From G963662675 sp963662675 (GTDB taxonomy: Bacteria > Bacteroidota > Bacteroidia > Bacteroidales > Prolixibacteraceae), in NCBI GenBank assembly GCA_963662675.2, contig CAXXHP010000004.1:744001-808000 (forward strand): a stretch of 64,000 bases of DNA, written 5' to 3'. Numbering within the stretch: position 1 is the stretch's first letter; each line of letters opens with the position of its first letter. The notes beneath the pieces were generated by a model. It did no database searches, was not told where the DNA came from, and saw only the letters and a list, made by a program, of their open reading frames with translations. Below, in pieces: positions 52,628 to 60,828 of this stretch. Made by a program: the position numbers and the translations under genes.

Positions 52628-52813
52628 TCAATCATCTAACGCTCTTTGAATCAAGGAGGTTAGGACGTTTTTATCCTTTCTAACAACAGTCAACAACATA
52701 TCAAGAGCCGAGGTTTTATTCAAGCCTAGCTTTTTGCTTGTATCCTCGATAAACTTAACATTACTTTCTGACAAACGAAACCCTGTTAAAACTTTTTTGC
52801 TCTCTTTCCTCAT
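52628..52813 (-). CDS. Small ribbon-helix-helix-like protein, 61 aa
   Basis: 61 aa: KVLTGFRLSESNVKFIEDTSKK then a turn and LGLNKTSALDMLLTVV. One beta-strand followed by two helices with the TSALDMLL second helix fits ribbon-helix-helix DNA-binding proteins. It could bind the palindrome upstream of the operon (53170-53196). It lies 3 nt after the J-domain gene and 7 nt before the STAS gene. Confidence 0.6.
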   Translation of the reverse strand: MRKESKKVLTGFRLSESNVKFIEDTSKKLGLNKTSALDMLLTVVRKDKNVLTSLIQRALDD

Positions 52814-52816
52814 AGC

Positions 52817-53158
52817 TTAATGAACTATAGCTTTAAATTTTTTATTACCAATAGCAAACCCCGTTTTTTTATCAAACACAGCCGTTCGCCCATTGCGCTT
52901 GGCTTTAGCAATAAATGCGTGTTCGGAAACATGCGTGACTATGCACTCTGTCCCATTTACGAAAACAATACTTTTCTCCTTCAATTCACTTAAAAGACAT
53001 GCATCACCAAACAGCCTCGTTTTTCGTTGCTGATACTCCTCATTAAGTTGCTGCATCAATTCAGTCGTTCCTCCCGCATCCGGATGATACACAAGTGCCA
53101 ATTTCTTATAGTTTTTTTTAAGCTCGTCCAAAGACCTGACTTCTGATAGTAAATTCAT
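52817..53158 (-). CDS. Short J-domain protein, 113 aa
   Basis: An N-terminal J domain (about residues 1-48) with the essential HPD motif (LDELKKNYKKLALVYHPDAGG), lacking the G/F-rich, zinc and C-terminal domains of DnaJ. The rest (about 55-113) is a small beta-rich segment (VFVNGTECIVTHVSEHAFIAKA). J domains stimulate Hsp70 ATPase. As first gene of the chemotaxis operon it could bring DnaK to the array or control turnover, which is inference. Confidence 0.75.
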   Translation of the reverse strand: MNLLSEVRSLDELKKNYKKLALVYHPDAGGTTELMQQLNEEYQQRKTRLFGDACLLSELKEKSIVFVNGTECIVTHVSEHAFIAKAKRNGRTAVFDKKTGFAIGNKKFKAIVH

Positions 53159-53169
53159 AAATGCAAGAC

Positions 53170-53196
53170 GTTATACATTGTTAGACATTGTATAAC
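53170..53196. promoter_or_regulatory. Palindrome upstream of the chemotaxis operon
   Basis: GTTATACATTGT (53170-53181) and ACATTGTATAAC (53185-53196) form an imperfect 12-bp inverted repeat with a 3-bp spacer, and the outer eight bases on each side pair perfectly. It lies 12 nt before the J-domain gene start, an operator-like position. Confidence 0.55.
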
Positions 53197-53502
53197 AAAA
53201 TAAGCAAATATTTTCCAAACAGCCAAATACAGAATGTAATTATTTACACCAAAAAACATTCAAAATGAAACATTTAAATAAAACAAACCACACAACTACT
53301 TTAAAATGATAAATTCTACTAGGATGGAGAAACGAGAACTGACATTATCGTCATTAACTTCCTACATTTTAACCTTATATCACACTACTATAACGACTCC
53401 TCCAAAAGCAGGATAAACATTTCGATAGGATATTTGTATAGATTATAAACCAACCAGACACCGAACAAGCCACACAAAACAACACCACTATAAATACAAA
53501 TT
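53197..53502. other. Divergent intergenic region
   Basis: 306 bp between the operator-like palindrome and the pdxH start. AT-rich, with no reading frame I can support. It should hold the divergent promoters of the chemotaxis operon and pdxH, but no clear TAnnTTTG box was found. Confidence 0.4.
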
Positions 53503-54132
53503 ATGTTGCACGACATCAGATCAAACTACAACAGATATAGTCTAGATGAACCAGACTTAACAGCCCATCCACTAGATCTTTTCCAAGCATGGATAGATCA
53601 AGCAATTCAAGACAATCAAGACGAACCAACAGCGATGACACTATCAACAAACGACATGGGACAACCAGACTCAAGAATTGTCCTTTTAAAAGAGGCCTCA
53701 AAAGATGGATTTGTCTTTTTTACAAATTGCATAAGCTCTAAGGGAAAACAAATTGAAGCAAATAATAAAGTTGCACTCAATTTCTACTGGTCAAAAATGG
53801 AACGTCAAATCAGAGTAAAAGGAACTATCTCTCGTCTTAATGAAGCACAATCTGAAAACTACTTTAAAACCAGACCACGAGAGAGTCAAATTGGCGCATG
53901 GGCTTCAAACCAAAGCCAGGAAATCAAAAACAGAAATGAAATCGAAGAAAATTTTGAACACTTCAGCCAATTAAATGAAGGAAAGGAAATAAAAAAGCCA
54001 GAAAACTGGGGTGGCTATATTGTATCGCCAACCGAAGTTGAATTCTGGCAAGGTCGCCCGAACCGGCTCCACGACCGGTTCAGGTACTATCTCACTGGAA
54101 AAGAATGGATTATCAAAAGACTATCCCCGTAA
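53503..54132 (+). CDS. pdxH: Pyridoxamine/pyridoxine 5'-phosphate oxidase
   Basis: 209 aa, full length. Motifs: MTLSTNDMGQPDSRIVLLKE, FVFFTNCISSKGKQIEAN (FMN phosphate binding), VALNFYWSKMERQIRVKG, RPRESQIGAWASNQS, and the C-terminal VSPTEVEFWQGRPNRLHDR with the PLP-binding residues, ending RLSP. It is an FMN-dependent cytoplasmic enzyme that makes pyridoxal phosphate. It converges with the curli operon, 4 bp apart. Confidence 0.97.
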   Translation: MLHDIRSNYNRYSLDEPDLTAHPLDLFQAWIDQAIQDNQDEPTAMTLSTNDMGQPDSRIVLLKEASKDGFVFFTNCISSKGKQIEANNKVALNFYWSKMERQIRVKGTISRLNEAQSENYFKTRPRESQIGAWASNQSQEIKNRNEIEENFEHFSQLNEGKEIKKPENWGGYIVSPTEVEFWQGRPNRLHDRFRYYLTGKEWIIKRLSP

Positions 54133-54136
54133 AGAC

Positions 54137-55618
54137 TTAAGACCCAAAAGAACAAGATCTCACGCCTTCGACCAACAACGTTCTATTAGTCCCTGTAATA
54201 TCCATAATGTATAAATCACCATCTTCATCTCCTGTATTGATTTCATTAATGAATGAAATATACCTCCCGCTTAAAGAGACATCAGGATGCAAATCATTCG
54301 TACCCTCCTCTTTCTCCTGAGTTAAATTTGTCGACTGTCCACTTGAAATCGAAATGATTGAGATTTGTGCATCAAGCATCCCATCTGAAATATTAACACC
54401 ACTATAATCATTGACATAAACTACATTTCCCCCATCAGCACTAAAAACTGGGGATTCAACAACACCACCTATATCCTCAATTAATAATTCCAGACCAAAG
54501 CTATCTGTATCCATTACATAAACCTCATTGTTGTATGAATTAGCCCCAACTGTTTGTACAACTATTTTATCCGTAGAACCCCAATCACAATGTTTAAAAC
54601 TATAGCCAGCAGGTGCTGTAGCTACTTTATGCAATCCAGTACCATCTCTATTTACAAGATACATATCTGCAAAATAGGAATAGATCAATTGCTCTCCATC
54701 ATTACTCCAACAATAGCTCTGTCCAACATTGTGATAACCTAAAATAGGATGTTGACTGATCTTATTCGTGATTTTATTTTCAGTATCATATACATATAAA
54801 TAAGGGACTTCATTTAAAAATGCTGTATAACCAATATATCTTCCATCACCCACAACTTTTGGATAAAAATGGTCAAAACTCCCGGTTGTTAACTGCTTCT
54901 CAAATGATCCATCTACGTCAGTACCGAACACTTGATAAAAGCCAGCAACTTTTTTGTTATAAAAAATCGCCATCTCCGGATGTGCTTTTGTCGAAAAAGA
55001 CCAAACCTCACTGCGATGCACTACCTCCTCTTCATAAACAGCTTCAACCTGCCAAAAATATGTTGTTTCAAAACTTAAACCCTCAACATGAACCAGTGTG
55101 TCTGAGAGCTCAGAATAAGTTTCTACCTCAAAAAGCAAATCTGATTCATATAGAATCAGATTAAACTTTAATGAATCCTGATATTTTTCGGAAGAGAAGG
55201 CCCATTGAAGATCAACATCGATTTCCCAATCTTCGCTGTTATCCTCTGGTATCTGATCGCCAACATCAATATTGCCAAAACTCAAAGTACTGGTTTCCAG
55301 AATAATCTCAATAGTGATCTCCTCTTCACTTACCACCTGAACAGTTACACTTCCCGAACTAAAACCTGAACGCTTTGCCGTAACTACGACCTCTCCTGCA
55401 GGTACATTTTCCAAAAAGAATTCCCCATTTTCATTCGTCGTAACAGAACCACTCGCAGGGTTTGTTGTAACAGAAACCCCCTCTAAAGGCAAATACGTTT
55501 TTGAATCAAATATTTGCCCAGAAACCATGCCTGAAGTTTCGAAATCAAGTTTCTCTTCCACACACGAAAATCCGACAAAAATGAAAATTATTATAATGGC
55601 TAAATTTATCTTTTTCAT
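54137..55618 (-). CDS. Lipoprotein with CarboxypepD-like, Fn3-like and beta-propeller domains, curli operon
   Basis: 493 aa. Lipoprotein signal: MKKINLAIIIIFIFVGFSC. A CarboxypepD-like sandwich (about residues 30-110, SGQIFDSKTYLPLEGVSVTT), a sandwich resembling Fn3 (about 125-210, FETTYFWQVEAVYEE), and PD40/TolB-like propeller repeats (about 215-490, e.g. SNDGEQLIYSYFADMYLVNRDG, SADGGNVVYVNDYSG). It is the last gene of the curli operon, 11 nt after csgG. The place suggests an accessory outer-membrane component, for instance a fibre anchor, but no homologue is known from E. coli curli. Confidence 0.85.
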   Translation of the reverse strand: MKKINLAIIIIFIFVGFSCVEEKLDFETSGMVSGQIFDSKTYLPLEGVSVTTNPASGSVTTNENGEFFLENVPAGEVVVTAKRSGFSSGSVTVQVVSEEEITIEIILETSTLSFGNIDVGDQIPEDNSEDWEIDVDLQWAFSSEKYQDSLKFNLILYESDLLFEVETYSELSDTLVHVEGLSFETTYFWQVEAVYEEEVVHRSEVWSFSTKAHPEMAIFYNKKVAGFYQVFGTDVDGSFEKQLTTGSFDHFYPKVVGDGRYIGYTAFLNEVPYLYVYDTENKITNKISQHPILGYHNVGQSYCWSNDGEQLIYSYFADMYLVNRDGTGLHKVATAPAGYSFKHCDWGSTDKIVVQTVGANSYNNEVYVMDTDSFGLELLIEDIGGVVESPVFSADGGNVVYVNDYSGVNISDGMLDAQISIISISSGQSTNLTQEKEEGTNDLHPDVSLSGRYISFINEINTGDEDGDLYIMDITGTNRTLLVEGVRSCSFGS

Positions 55619-55629
55619 AGCTAAATATT

Positions 55630-57045
55630 TTAAAAGTAGTAATAGGGTTTATTTTTACCGGATATATTTATATAATAATTGATGCCAACTTTCACTCCCC
55701 ATATTGCATCATTGTAGTCTCCGCTTTTCGCCTTATCAAAATTGTCATTCAAATGATAATTGTAAAACAACTTTGTATCTACGGAGACTCTCTTGTTCAA
55801 CATATAATCAAACCCTATTGCTGTATTTATTTTGGGGAACAATCTATTCCCGACATCAATTACACCATCTGTATAGTTTGCACTTATCCCCGCACCAACC
55901 GAGATTAATGGAGTAAACTTCTGTTCAGGCAGAAACAAATGAGTTAAGTTAAAGTCAGCACTCAAGAACTGCCTATTGACTGGCAACACCCAATCAAGCT
56001 CACTATACGACAAGTCAAGATCTGCATATGTCCGATTTGAAAACATACTAACTCCAGAGCTCACAGAAAAGCCGAATTTTGAGTTTCCGGCCTTATAATC
56101 GCCTTGGAAATTATTCAGATTTGCAGAGACCCCAATCCTGACCTTGCCCCGCTGCTTGTTATCAGCAACTACACCATTGTGGTCAATTGACAAATTATCC
56201 TCCCGTTCTTCGAGATAACTCCGATATGCTCTTGAATCAATATCATCCGGATTTTCAAAACTCCACAAATTATCCTCAATACCCTCGTAAACAAGGCTAA
56301 CTACTGCTTTTTCCAAAGCCTCGGTTACTGCCATTTCTGTAGGCTCATTGTAAGTATACCCGGTTTCTGCCTCAAGTAATCGTTGCAGTTTCACATACCT
56401 GAATATTCCTGCGCTAACCTCTTGTGACAAAATTGACTTTGTAGTATAAACCGTTTTCAGAATTTTACCATTACTGGTTGAAACAGCCCTTAAGTAGATA
56501 GTTACACGATCTTCACGATAACTTCCGGAACCACCAGCCCCAAAATACCGAAGACCAGCCCCTCCTGTTGTCACATTTGTTTCATATGAGATAATACCTC
56601 CTTCAAGGATGATTCCCGCAAAAAGAAGAGGTGGCAGAAGTTGATCTTCCTCTGTACCATCATATTGAGAGCGACTAGAGCGAATAATTTTCCGCTCATT
56701 GAGAAGATTATTAACATTCTCTCGTTCAATTGGAATAAACCATCCTGATTCTTCCAAAACTCGCAATAATATAGTTGTTGCGCCCTGTGTAATGGCTGTT
56801 GACCAGTTTGCTCCGGTTTCACTAGGTTTATACTGCCCGGTTTGATCCCGGAATTTATAAACCGCAGCAACAATTTGTTGACTTGGAGCCGGTATACTTT
56901 GCAACTCTTTTTGGACAGGCGTTTCAGGACCCAACCGAGCCCTTGAAACTTGCAAGGGCTGGTTTAAATAGGGTCCACAACCTACCAAAATAATGCCTAA
57001 AGCGAGCACGAATGCAAGCTTCCTGTTGGATATAGAATTAAACAT
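55630..57045 (-). CDS. csgG: CsgG-family curli export channel with C-terminal barrel-like extension
   Basis: 471 aa, against about 277 in E. coli. Lipobox IILVGC with Cys23. The CsgG core (about residues 30-265) has VAAVYKFRDQTGQYKPSE, GATTILLRVLEESGWFIPIERENVNNLLNERKIIR and LLFAGIILEGGIISYETN..GGAGLRYFG, all typical. From about 300 to 471 there is an extra region of alternating hydrophobic strands (GVSANLNNFQGDY, AIGFDYMLNKRVSVDTKLFY) ending in Phe, like an 8-stranded outer-membrane barrel. CsgG makes the nonameric pore that exports curlin. The extension is the unusual part. Confidence 0.93.
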   Translation of the reverse strand: MFNSISNRKLAFVLALGIILVGCGPYLNQPLQVSRARLGPETPVQKELQSIPAPSQQIVAAVYKFRDQTGQYKPSETGANWSTAITQGATTILLRVLEESGWFIPIERENVNNLLNERKIIRSSRSQYDGTEEDQLLPPLLFAGIILEGGIISYETNVTTGGAGLRYFGAGGSGSYREDRVTIYLRAVSTSNGKILKTVYTTKSILSQEVSAGIFRYVKLQRLLEAETGYTYNEPTEMAVTEALEKAVVSLVYEGIEDNLWSFENPDDIDSRAYRSYLEEREDNLSIDHNGVVADNKQRGKVRIGVSANLNNFQGDYKAGNSKFGFSVSSGVSMFSNRTYADLDLSYSELDWVLPVNRQFLSADFNLTHLFLPEQKFTPLISVGAGISANYTDGVIDVGNRLFPKINTAIGFDYMLNKRVSVDTKLFYNYHLNDNFDKAKSGDYNDAIWGVKVGINYYINISGKNKPYYYF

Positions 57046-57069
57046 TGGCAGTCAATTTTAAATGAATTA

Positions 57070-57486
57070 TTAAAAATAAGGTACTGTAACCTGGGTTTGC
57101 GCCCCGGTATTAACATCAAGAATATCGATGGTCATGCCACCTGATCCTTGTCCAACATCAACTTGATAATTCCCAAGCAAGTAACTCCCTTCCTGAAGCC
57201 CCTCCTCTCCAAATTGATCCTGAATAATCCGACTTGATATTTCATTTAAAATCTGAGAGTTAATGCTCTCTTTAAAATTATCCAACTCTGCATTAGGATC
57301 TGTTTCTTCAGATATACTTTCAGTAATATCATTTTGTGCCTGTGCCGAAGAGATCAGCCAATTATAGTTAAATGTGTCTCCTCCAAAGGCAGGATTTGTT
57401 GCTTTATATACAAAATCCTGTGCGTAACATGAATACAGAAATCCAAAGGCAATAAATATAAACGTAAGTGTAAATAGTCGTTTCAT
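57070..57486 (-). CDS. csgF: CsgF: curli assembly/nucleation factor
   Basis: 138 aa with signal peptide (MKRLFTLTFIFIAFGFLYSCYA). The CsgF hallmark follows at the mature N-terminus: FVYKATNPAFGGDTFNYNWL and LISSAQAQN, which in E. coli inserts into the CsgG channel. C-terminal SYLLGNYQVDVGQGSGGMTIDILD also fits. It caps the CsgG pore and couples it to the nucleator. It lies between csgE and csgG. Confidence 0.95.
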   Translation of the reverse strand: MKRLFTLTFIFIAFGFLYSCYAQDFVYKATNPAFGGDTFNYNWLISSAQAQNDITESISEETDPNAELDNFKESINSQILNEISSRIIQDQFGEEGLQEGSYLLGNYQVDVGQGSGGMTIDILDVNTGAQTQVTVPYF

Positions 57487-57497
57487 AATAAAATTTT

Positions 57498-57992
57498 TTA
57501 ATAAATTCCTGTGCCCTGCTGATCCTCGCTTTGTAGTTGTCTCTCCATCTCTTCCAAATTATTCAGGTACGACAGACATTGGCTAACTGCCTGTTCGGCA
57601 TAGGCCTGAATAATATCGTACCGAGGCTGTAACACGGCATTATAAACAAGATTGTCATTTACATTGACTTCAATAAGGGTAGTTCTTAATCGATATGGTT
57701 TTTCAACAATTGACATAGAATAGTTCTGTACACTTGCTGGAGCTTCCCATATCTTCATAAACAAATCATAGAAATCATATCCGGCCTTAGTTTTAGTTTC
57801 ATCAATAACAAGACCATCAATTTCAACACTTAAGAACTTTTCATCTGAATCGGTTTCTGCCTGAGTGGCCAATTGATCAATCAATCTCCTCATAACGCTT
57901 GACGGATTACCAACTTCAACTGAATCTTCTTGTGCAAAAACCAAAGAAAAACCCATAAAAATCAAGCAAACAGTAAAAACTGTTTTCATCAT
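57498..57992 (-). CDS. csgE: CsgE: curli secretion specificity factor
   Basis: 164 aa. Signal peptide MMKTVFTVCLIFMGFSLVFA (M1 or M2 could start). The CsgE pattern is present: IDGLVIDETKTKAGYDFYDLF, IVEKPYRLRTTLIEVNVND and LQPRYDIIQAYAEQAV. CsgE is a periplasmic adaptor that caps CsgG and brings the curlin subunits. It is 11 nt before csgF. Confidence 0.93.
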   Translation of the reverse strand: MMKTVFTVCLIFMGFSLVFAQEDSVEVGNPSSVMRRLIDQLATQAETDSDEKFLSVEIDGLVIDETKTKAGYDFYDLFMKIWEAPASVQNYSMSIVEKPYRLRTTLIEVNVNDNLVYNAVLQPRYDIIQAYAEQAVSQCLSYLNNLEEMERQLQSEDQQGTGIY

Positions 57993-58118
57993 AATTTCAC
58001 TTTAGAAGGAAATGATTTATGGAGAAGGCAACACGTTTCATTGCTAAAGGAGAGAGCTAATTTGAAATGCTTTTTTAACCAATACTACTAATCCAACAGT
58101 CGTAAAAGGCAAGGTTGT

Positions 58119-58691
58119 TTATTTAATAATTAGCTTCATCCCTCCTGTTTGTTTTATCACCAATGGGATTTGAATCCCTCCACTTATTTCCAAAATATTT
58201 TCATTCCCATTTTGTTTTATCGAAATATCTTTATTATTGCCACTCATGGACTTGATATAAGTATTGCGGTTACCCTCTTGTGAAATATCAAAAGAGTTTT
58301 TATTCCCAACAACCGTTAAATCAACTTCATTTTCATTACCATACTGCAATACGTCATACTCATTATGATTACCAACCTGAATTAGTTCCATTGAGTTATT
58401 TCGTCCTGTCTGTGTTGCACTAATTACATTCTTATTTCCACTTTGTACGGAGAGAATATAATTTGCCCGATTGCTTGCCGAACTTTGATCAACAATCAAT
58501 TCGTTCCATTGTCCTATCTGATACGACTCAACTGCATCCTTTTCAAAGCCTAATTCTTGATTTATCTGGTTAATCCCTAAATAATCAAGCATTACTTCAT
58601 TCTCTGTTTCTTCAGCTCCATGGTTTCCTTGTGCAAAACCGACGACACTTGAAGACAGTAACACCAATATTAACGACCAATAAAGTTTCAT
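58119..58691 (-). CDS. Minor curlin-repeat protein (CsgB-like)
   Basis: 190 aa from the ATG at 58691 (MKLYWSLILVLLSSSVVGFA, a signal peptide); a longer frame opens 48 nt upstream but starts inside the intergenic hairpin and lacks a signal. Six to seven curlin repeats with the pattern x-Q-x-G-x-x-N (VQSGNKNVISATQTGRNNSMELIQVGNHNEYD and on). It ends in a short non-repeat GGIQIPLVIKQTGGMKLIIK. As in E. coli CsgB, it may nucleate the fibre at the cell surface. Which of the two small curlins is the nucleator cannot be decided here. Confidence 0.85.
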   Translation of the reverse strand: MKLYWSLILVLLSSSVVGFAQGNHGAEETENEVMLDYLGINQINQELGFEKDAVESYQIGQWNELIVDQSSASNRANYILSVQSGNKNVISATQTGRNNSMELIQVGNHNEYDVLQYGNENEVDLTVVGNKNSFDISQEGNRNTYIKSMSGNNKDISIKQNGNENILEISGGIQIPLVIKQTGGMKLIIK

Positions 58692-58704
58692 AATAAGAAG
58701 GTAA

Positions 58705-58745
58705 GAAGAATTGCCCCTCCCACTTTTAAGATGGGGCAACTCTTC
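58705..58745 (-). promoter_or_regulatory. 13-bp intergenic hairpin between the major and minor curlin genes
   Basis: Arms GAAGAATTGCCCC (58705-58717) and GGGGCAACTCTTC (58733-58745), 13 pairs including one G-T, 15-nt loop. On the minus strand it comes right after the csgA-like stop and 14 nt before the next ATG. The downstream tract is only weakly T-rich, so it may be a leaky terminator or a 3' stabiliser that keeps the major curlin mRNA in excess. Confidence 0.65.
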
Positions 58746-58767
58746 AATAATTATAATATCTAATAAA

Positions 58768-60054
58768 TTAGAACCATGTTGGGAATGCTGCTCCTTGTTG
58801 AATTACTGCATCATTATGAGTTCCAGTAATCGTAATAGTTGCATCATTTAGGGTTCCATTCTGTGAAATAGAAACGTCATCACCTATATCTGTTCCATTA
58901 TGGCTTCCGGAAATATACATGTGTGCTGTATTGTCTTCTCCCATTTGAGCAATGTCAAGATTATTATGATCAGCACTAACCATGATATCTGCTAAGTTAT
59001 CTTCTCCAAACTGGAAAATAGTTGCTGTAATTCTATTTACAACGCCTGAAACATCAGCATCCTCCCAACTTTGACCATCGCCATCATTAATCGCTGTTTC
59101 ATCCATATTGTATGAGGCTAGGTTACCATTATATTGCCCCCACCAGCTTGTTTGCATAACCTTAAGGTCATTATTATTACCATTATGATAGAAAGCAGCG
59201 GTTTGATTTGAACCATATTGAGAAAGCTTAGCTGAGTTTTTGTTTCCCATTTGATCACCTTCAATATAGCCATTGTACGATCCCCACCAGCCAAATCCTT
59301 GTATAGCAGTAAACTTATTATTATTACCTTCTTGATCAACCAATTGGACCAAGTTATTCATACCAGACTGAACGACGTAGTATTCATTTTTAGCACCTAT
59401 TTGTTCGATCGTTTTATTACTATATTCCTTTTCAACATTATTATTCCATCCACTTTGAGAAATAGCCATAATGTTTTTACTGCCACCGGTTTGTGTAATA
59501 TTGGCAACATTATTATCATAACCCCATTGGTAAACATCAATGTCATTGGAATTAGTAATCTGGTTAATTTTACCTACGTCATTATACCGCCCCATTTGGT
59601 ATATAGTAGCATCATTATTATTGCCAGATTGTGTTAAAACATCTATCTCATTCTGGTAACCAGACTGAATAATGTCGACCATGTTTTTATTTCCTGTTTG
59701 GTTTACAAGAACAACATCATTATCATCATTCCATTGTTGCAATACGGTAGCTTCATTATTATTACCACTTTGAGTAATAATCGCATCATTATAATTGCTA
59801 GACTGAGTCACAGCAGCATTATTACCAGCAGCGCTTTGCGTAATACTTGCCATATTATTATCACCTGACTCATCAATAACAGCTGTTTGATTAGTTCCAT
59901 CCTGAAGGATATCTCCATCATTATAATCACCTGCCTGAGTAATTGTTGCAGTACTTGCATTGGCATTCTGGACAATGTCAGCATCATTACCAACTTGGGC
60001 AAAAGAAATTGCCCACATAAAAACAAAACTGAGAATTAAGGATAACTTTTTCAT
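58768..60054 (-). CDS. csgA: Major curlin-repeat protein (CsgA-like), about 17 repeats
   Basis: 428 aa, about three times E. coli CsgA. Signal peptide MKKLSLILSFVFMWAISFA, then roughly 17 repeats of 20-24 residues with the curlin pattern (e.g. TQSGNNNEATVLQ, NQTGNKNMVDIIQ, AQMGEDNTAHMYI). Two repeats carry Trp-rich inserts (GWWGSYNG and SWWGQYNG), and an acidic insert near residue 320 (MDETAINDGDGQSWEDADVSG) interrupts the array. It should form the amyloid fibre core. It is followed by a strong intergenic hairpin. The symbol is by role, not strict orthology. Confidence 0.88.
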   Translation of the reverse strand: MKKLSLILSFVFMWAISFAQVGNDADIVQNANASTATITQAGDYNDGDILQDGTNQTAVIDESGDNNMASITQSAAGNNAAVTQSSNYNDAIITQSGNNNEATVLQQWNDDNDVVLVNQTGNKNMVDIIQSGYQNEIDVLTQSGNNNDATIYQMGRYNDVGKINQITNSNDIDVYQWGYDNNVANITQTGGSKNIMAISQSGWNNNVEKEYSNKTIEQIGAKNEYYVVQSGMNNLVQLVDQEGNNNKFTAIQGFGWWGSYNGYIEGDQMGNKNSAKLSQYGSNQTAAFYHNGNNNDLKVMQTSWWGQYNGNLASYNMDETAINDGDGQSWEDADVSGVVNRITATIFQFGEDNLADIMVSADHNNLDIAQMGEDNTAHMYISGSHNGTDIGDDVSISQNGTLNDATITITGTHNDAVIQQGAAFPTWF

Positions 60055-60087
60055 AATAAATAATTTAAGGATTAAATATAAAATTCA

Positions 60088-60537
60088 CTATTGTTTAACA
60101 CCAACAAGGTTATGATTCCCCCGCATGAATACAGAAGAATAACTATTAACTGGCCCTAGTTGCTGAATTTCTACTTGATTATGATTTCCCCATATCATGG
60201 TATTTTCAAAATGCCCCAATCCATCTTGATTTACATCAACTGAATTGTGATTACCTTCCATAGAAATGTTGGCTATGTTTGTGTGATTTCCCAACTGCTG
60301 TAGCAGTTCATCTTCTAACTGGTAATAAGTTTTGAGATTTGAGCGCAAGCCAGAGCAACTGTGCCCCTCATCATCATGACCATCACTATCATGCCCTTTA
60401 CTACCTTGTCCTTGTCCTTGCCCCTGATATTGACCATTATGACCTTCAGATTCTTGTCCTTCATGGTTATCTGGGCTTTCGGCACTTACAGAAAGTGTAA
60501 GGCCACAAAAGAGGAATATTATTAATATATACTTCAT
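60088..60537 (-). CDS. Curlin-repeat protein with Gly/Gln/His/Asp-rich N-terminus
   Basis: 149 aa from the ATG at 60537, giving the signal MKYILIIFLFCGLTLSVSA; a longer frame from 60594 would hide it. After cleavage there is a low-complexity part (NGQYQGQGQGQGSKGHDSDG) with many His and Asp, then about four curlin repeats (MEGNHNSVDVNQDG, WGNHNQVEIQQLG, MRGNHNLVGVKQ). It is the first gene of the curli operon. The His/Asp-rich part could bind metal, which is inference. Possibly a second nucleator or cap subunit. Confidence 0.78.
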   Translation of the reverse strand: MKYILIIFLFCGLTLSVSAESPDNHEGQESEGHNGQYQGQGQGQGSKGHDSDGHDDEGHSCSGLRSNLKTYYQLEDELLQQLGNHTNIANISMEGNHNSVDVNQDGLGHFENTMIWGNHNQVEIQQLGPVNSYSSVFMRGNHNLVGVKQ

Positions 60538-60571
60538 CGTATGAATCCCTAGCATTAGAATTGAATTCAAA

Positions 60572-60647
60572 TTTACCCCGATGGTAAAGAGCAATCAATA
60601 AGGGATTATCCGACTTTATCAGAATGAAAATTGGGTGATTTTACCCA
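60572..60647. promoter_or_regulatory. Two palindromes in the curli promoter region
   Basis: TTTACC-ccgat-GGTAAA (60572-60588) and TGGGT-gatttt-ACCCA (60632-60647); both contain TTTACCC on the plus strand. They lie 35 and 95 nt upstream of the first curli ATG and are candidate sites for the LuxR-type regulator encoded next door. The second also contains GGGTGA, like part of the CsgD box of enterobacteria, which may be chance. Confidence 0.45.
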
Positions 60648-60766
60648 TGTAAAAGGCTAAACATTTCTAAAGTTTCGATGCGAAGTGACACACGTTATAC
60701 GCCAATGGGGCATTTGCATCAAACTCTATTTCCACCAAACTGCTAAAAACATATAAACACCTGTAT

Positions 60767-60802
60767 ATAAAAAAAAACAGGCTTCATTCTTCCAATGGCC
60801 TG
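60767..60802 (-). terminator. Terminator after the LuxR-type regulator gene
   Basis: Stem GCCTG/CAGGC (60798-60802 with 60778-60782), followed on the minus strand by a run of nine T. It separates the regulator from the curli promoter. Confidence 0.7.
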
Positions 60803-60828
60803 CTTCATATTTATTATCCTAGGTGTAT

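Noticed and set aside
59251..59637. 128-codon plus-strand frame inside the major curlin gene
   Set aside because: It is Ile/Asn-rich antisense of the curlin repeats, with no start context.
60538..60594. Longer N-terminus for the first curlin gene
   Set aside because: The extension would bury the signal peptide MKYILIIFLFCGL and runs into the palindrome region of the promoter.
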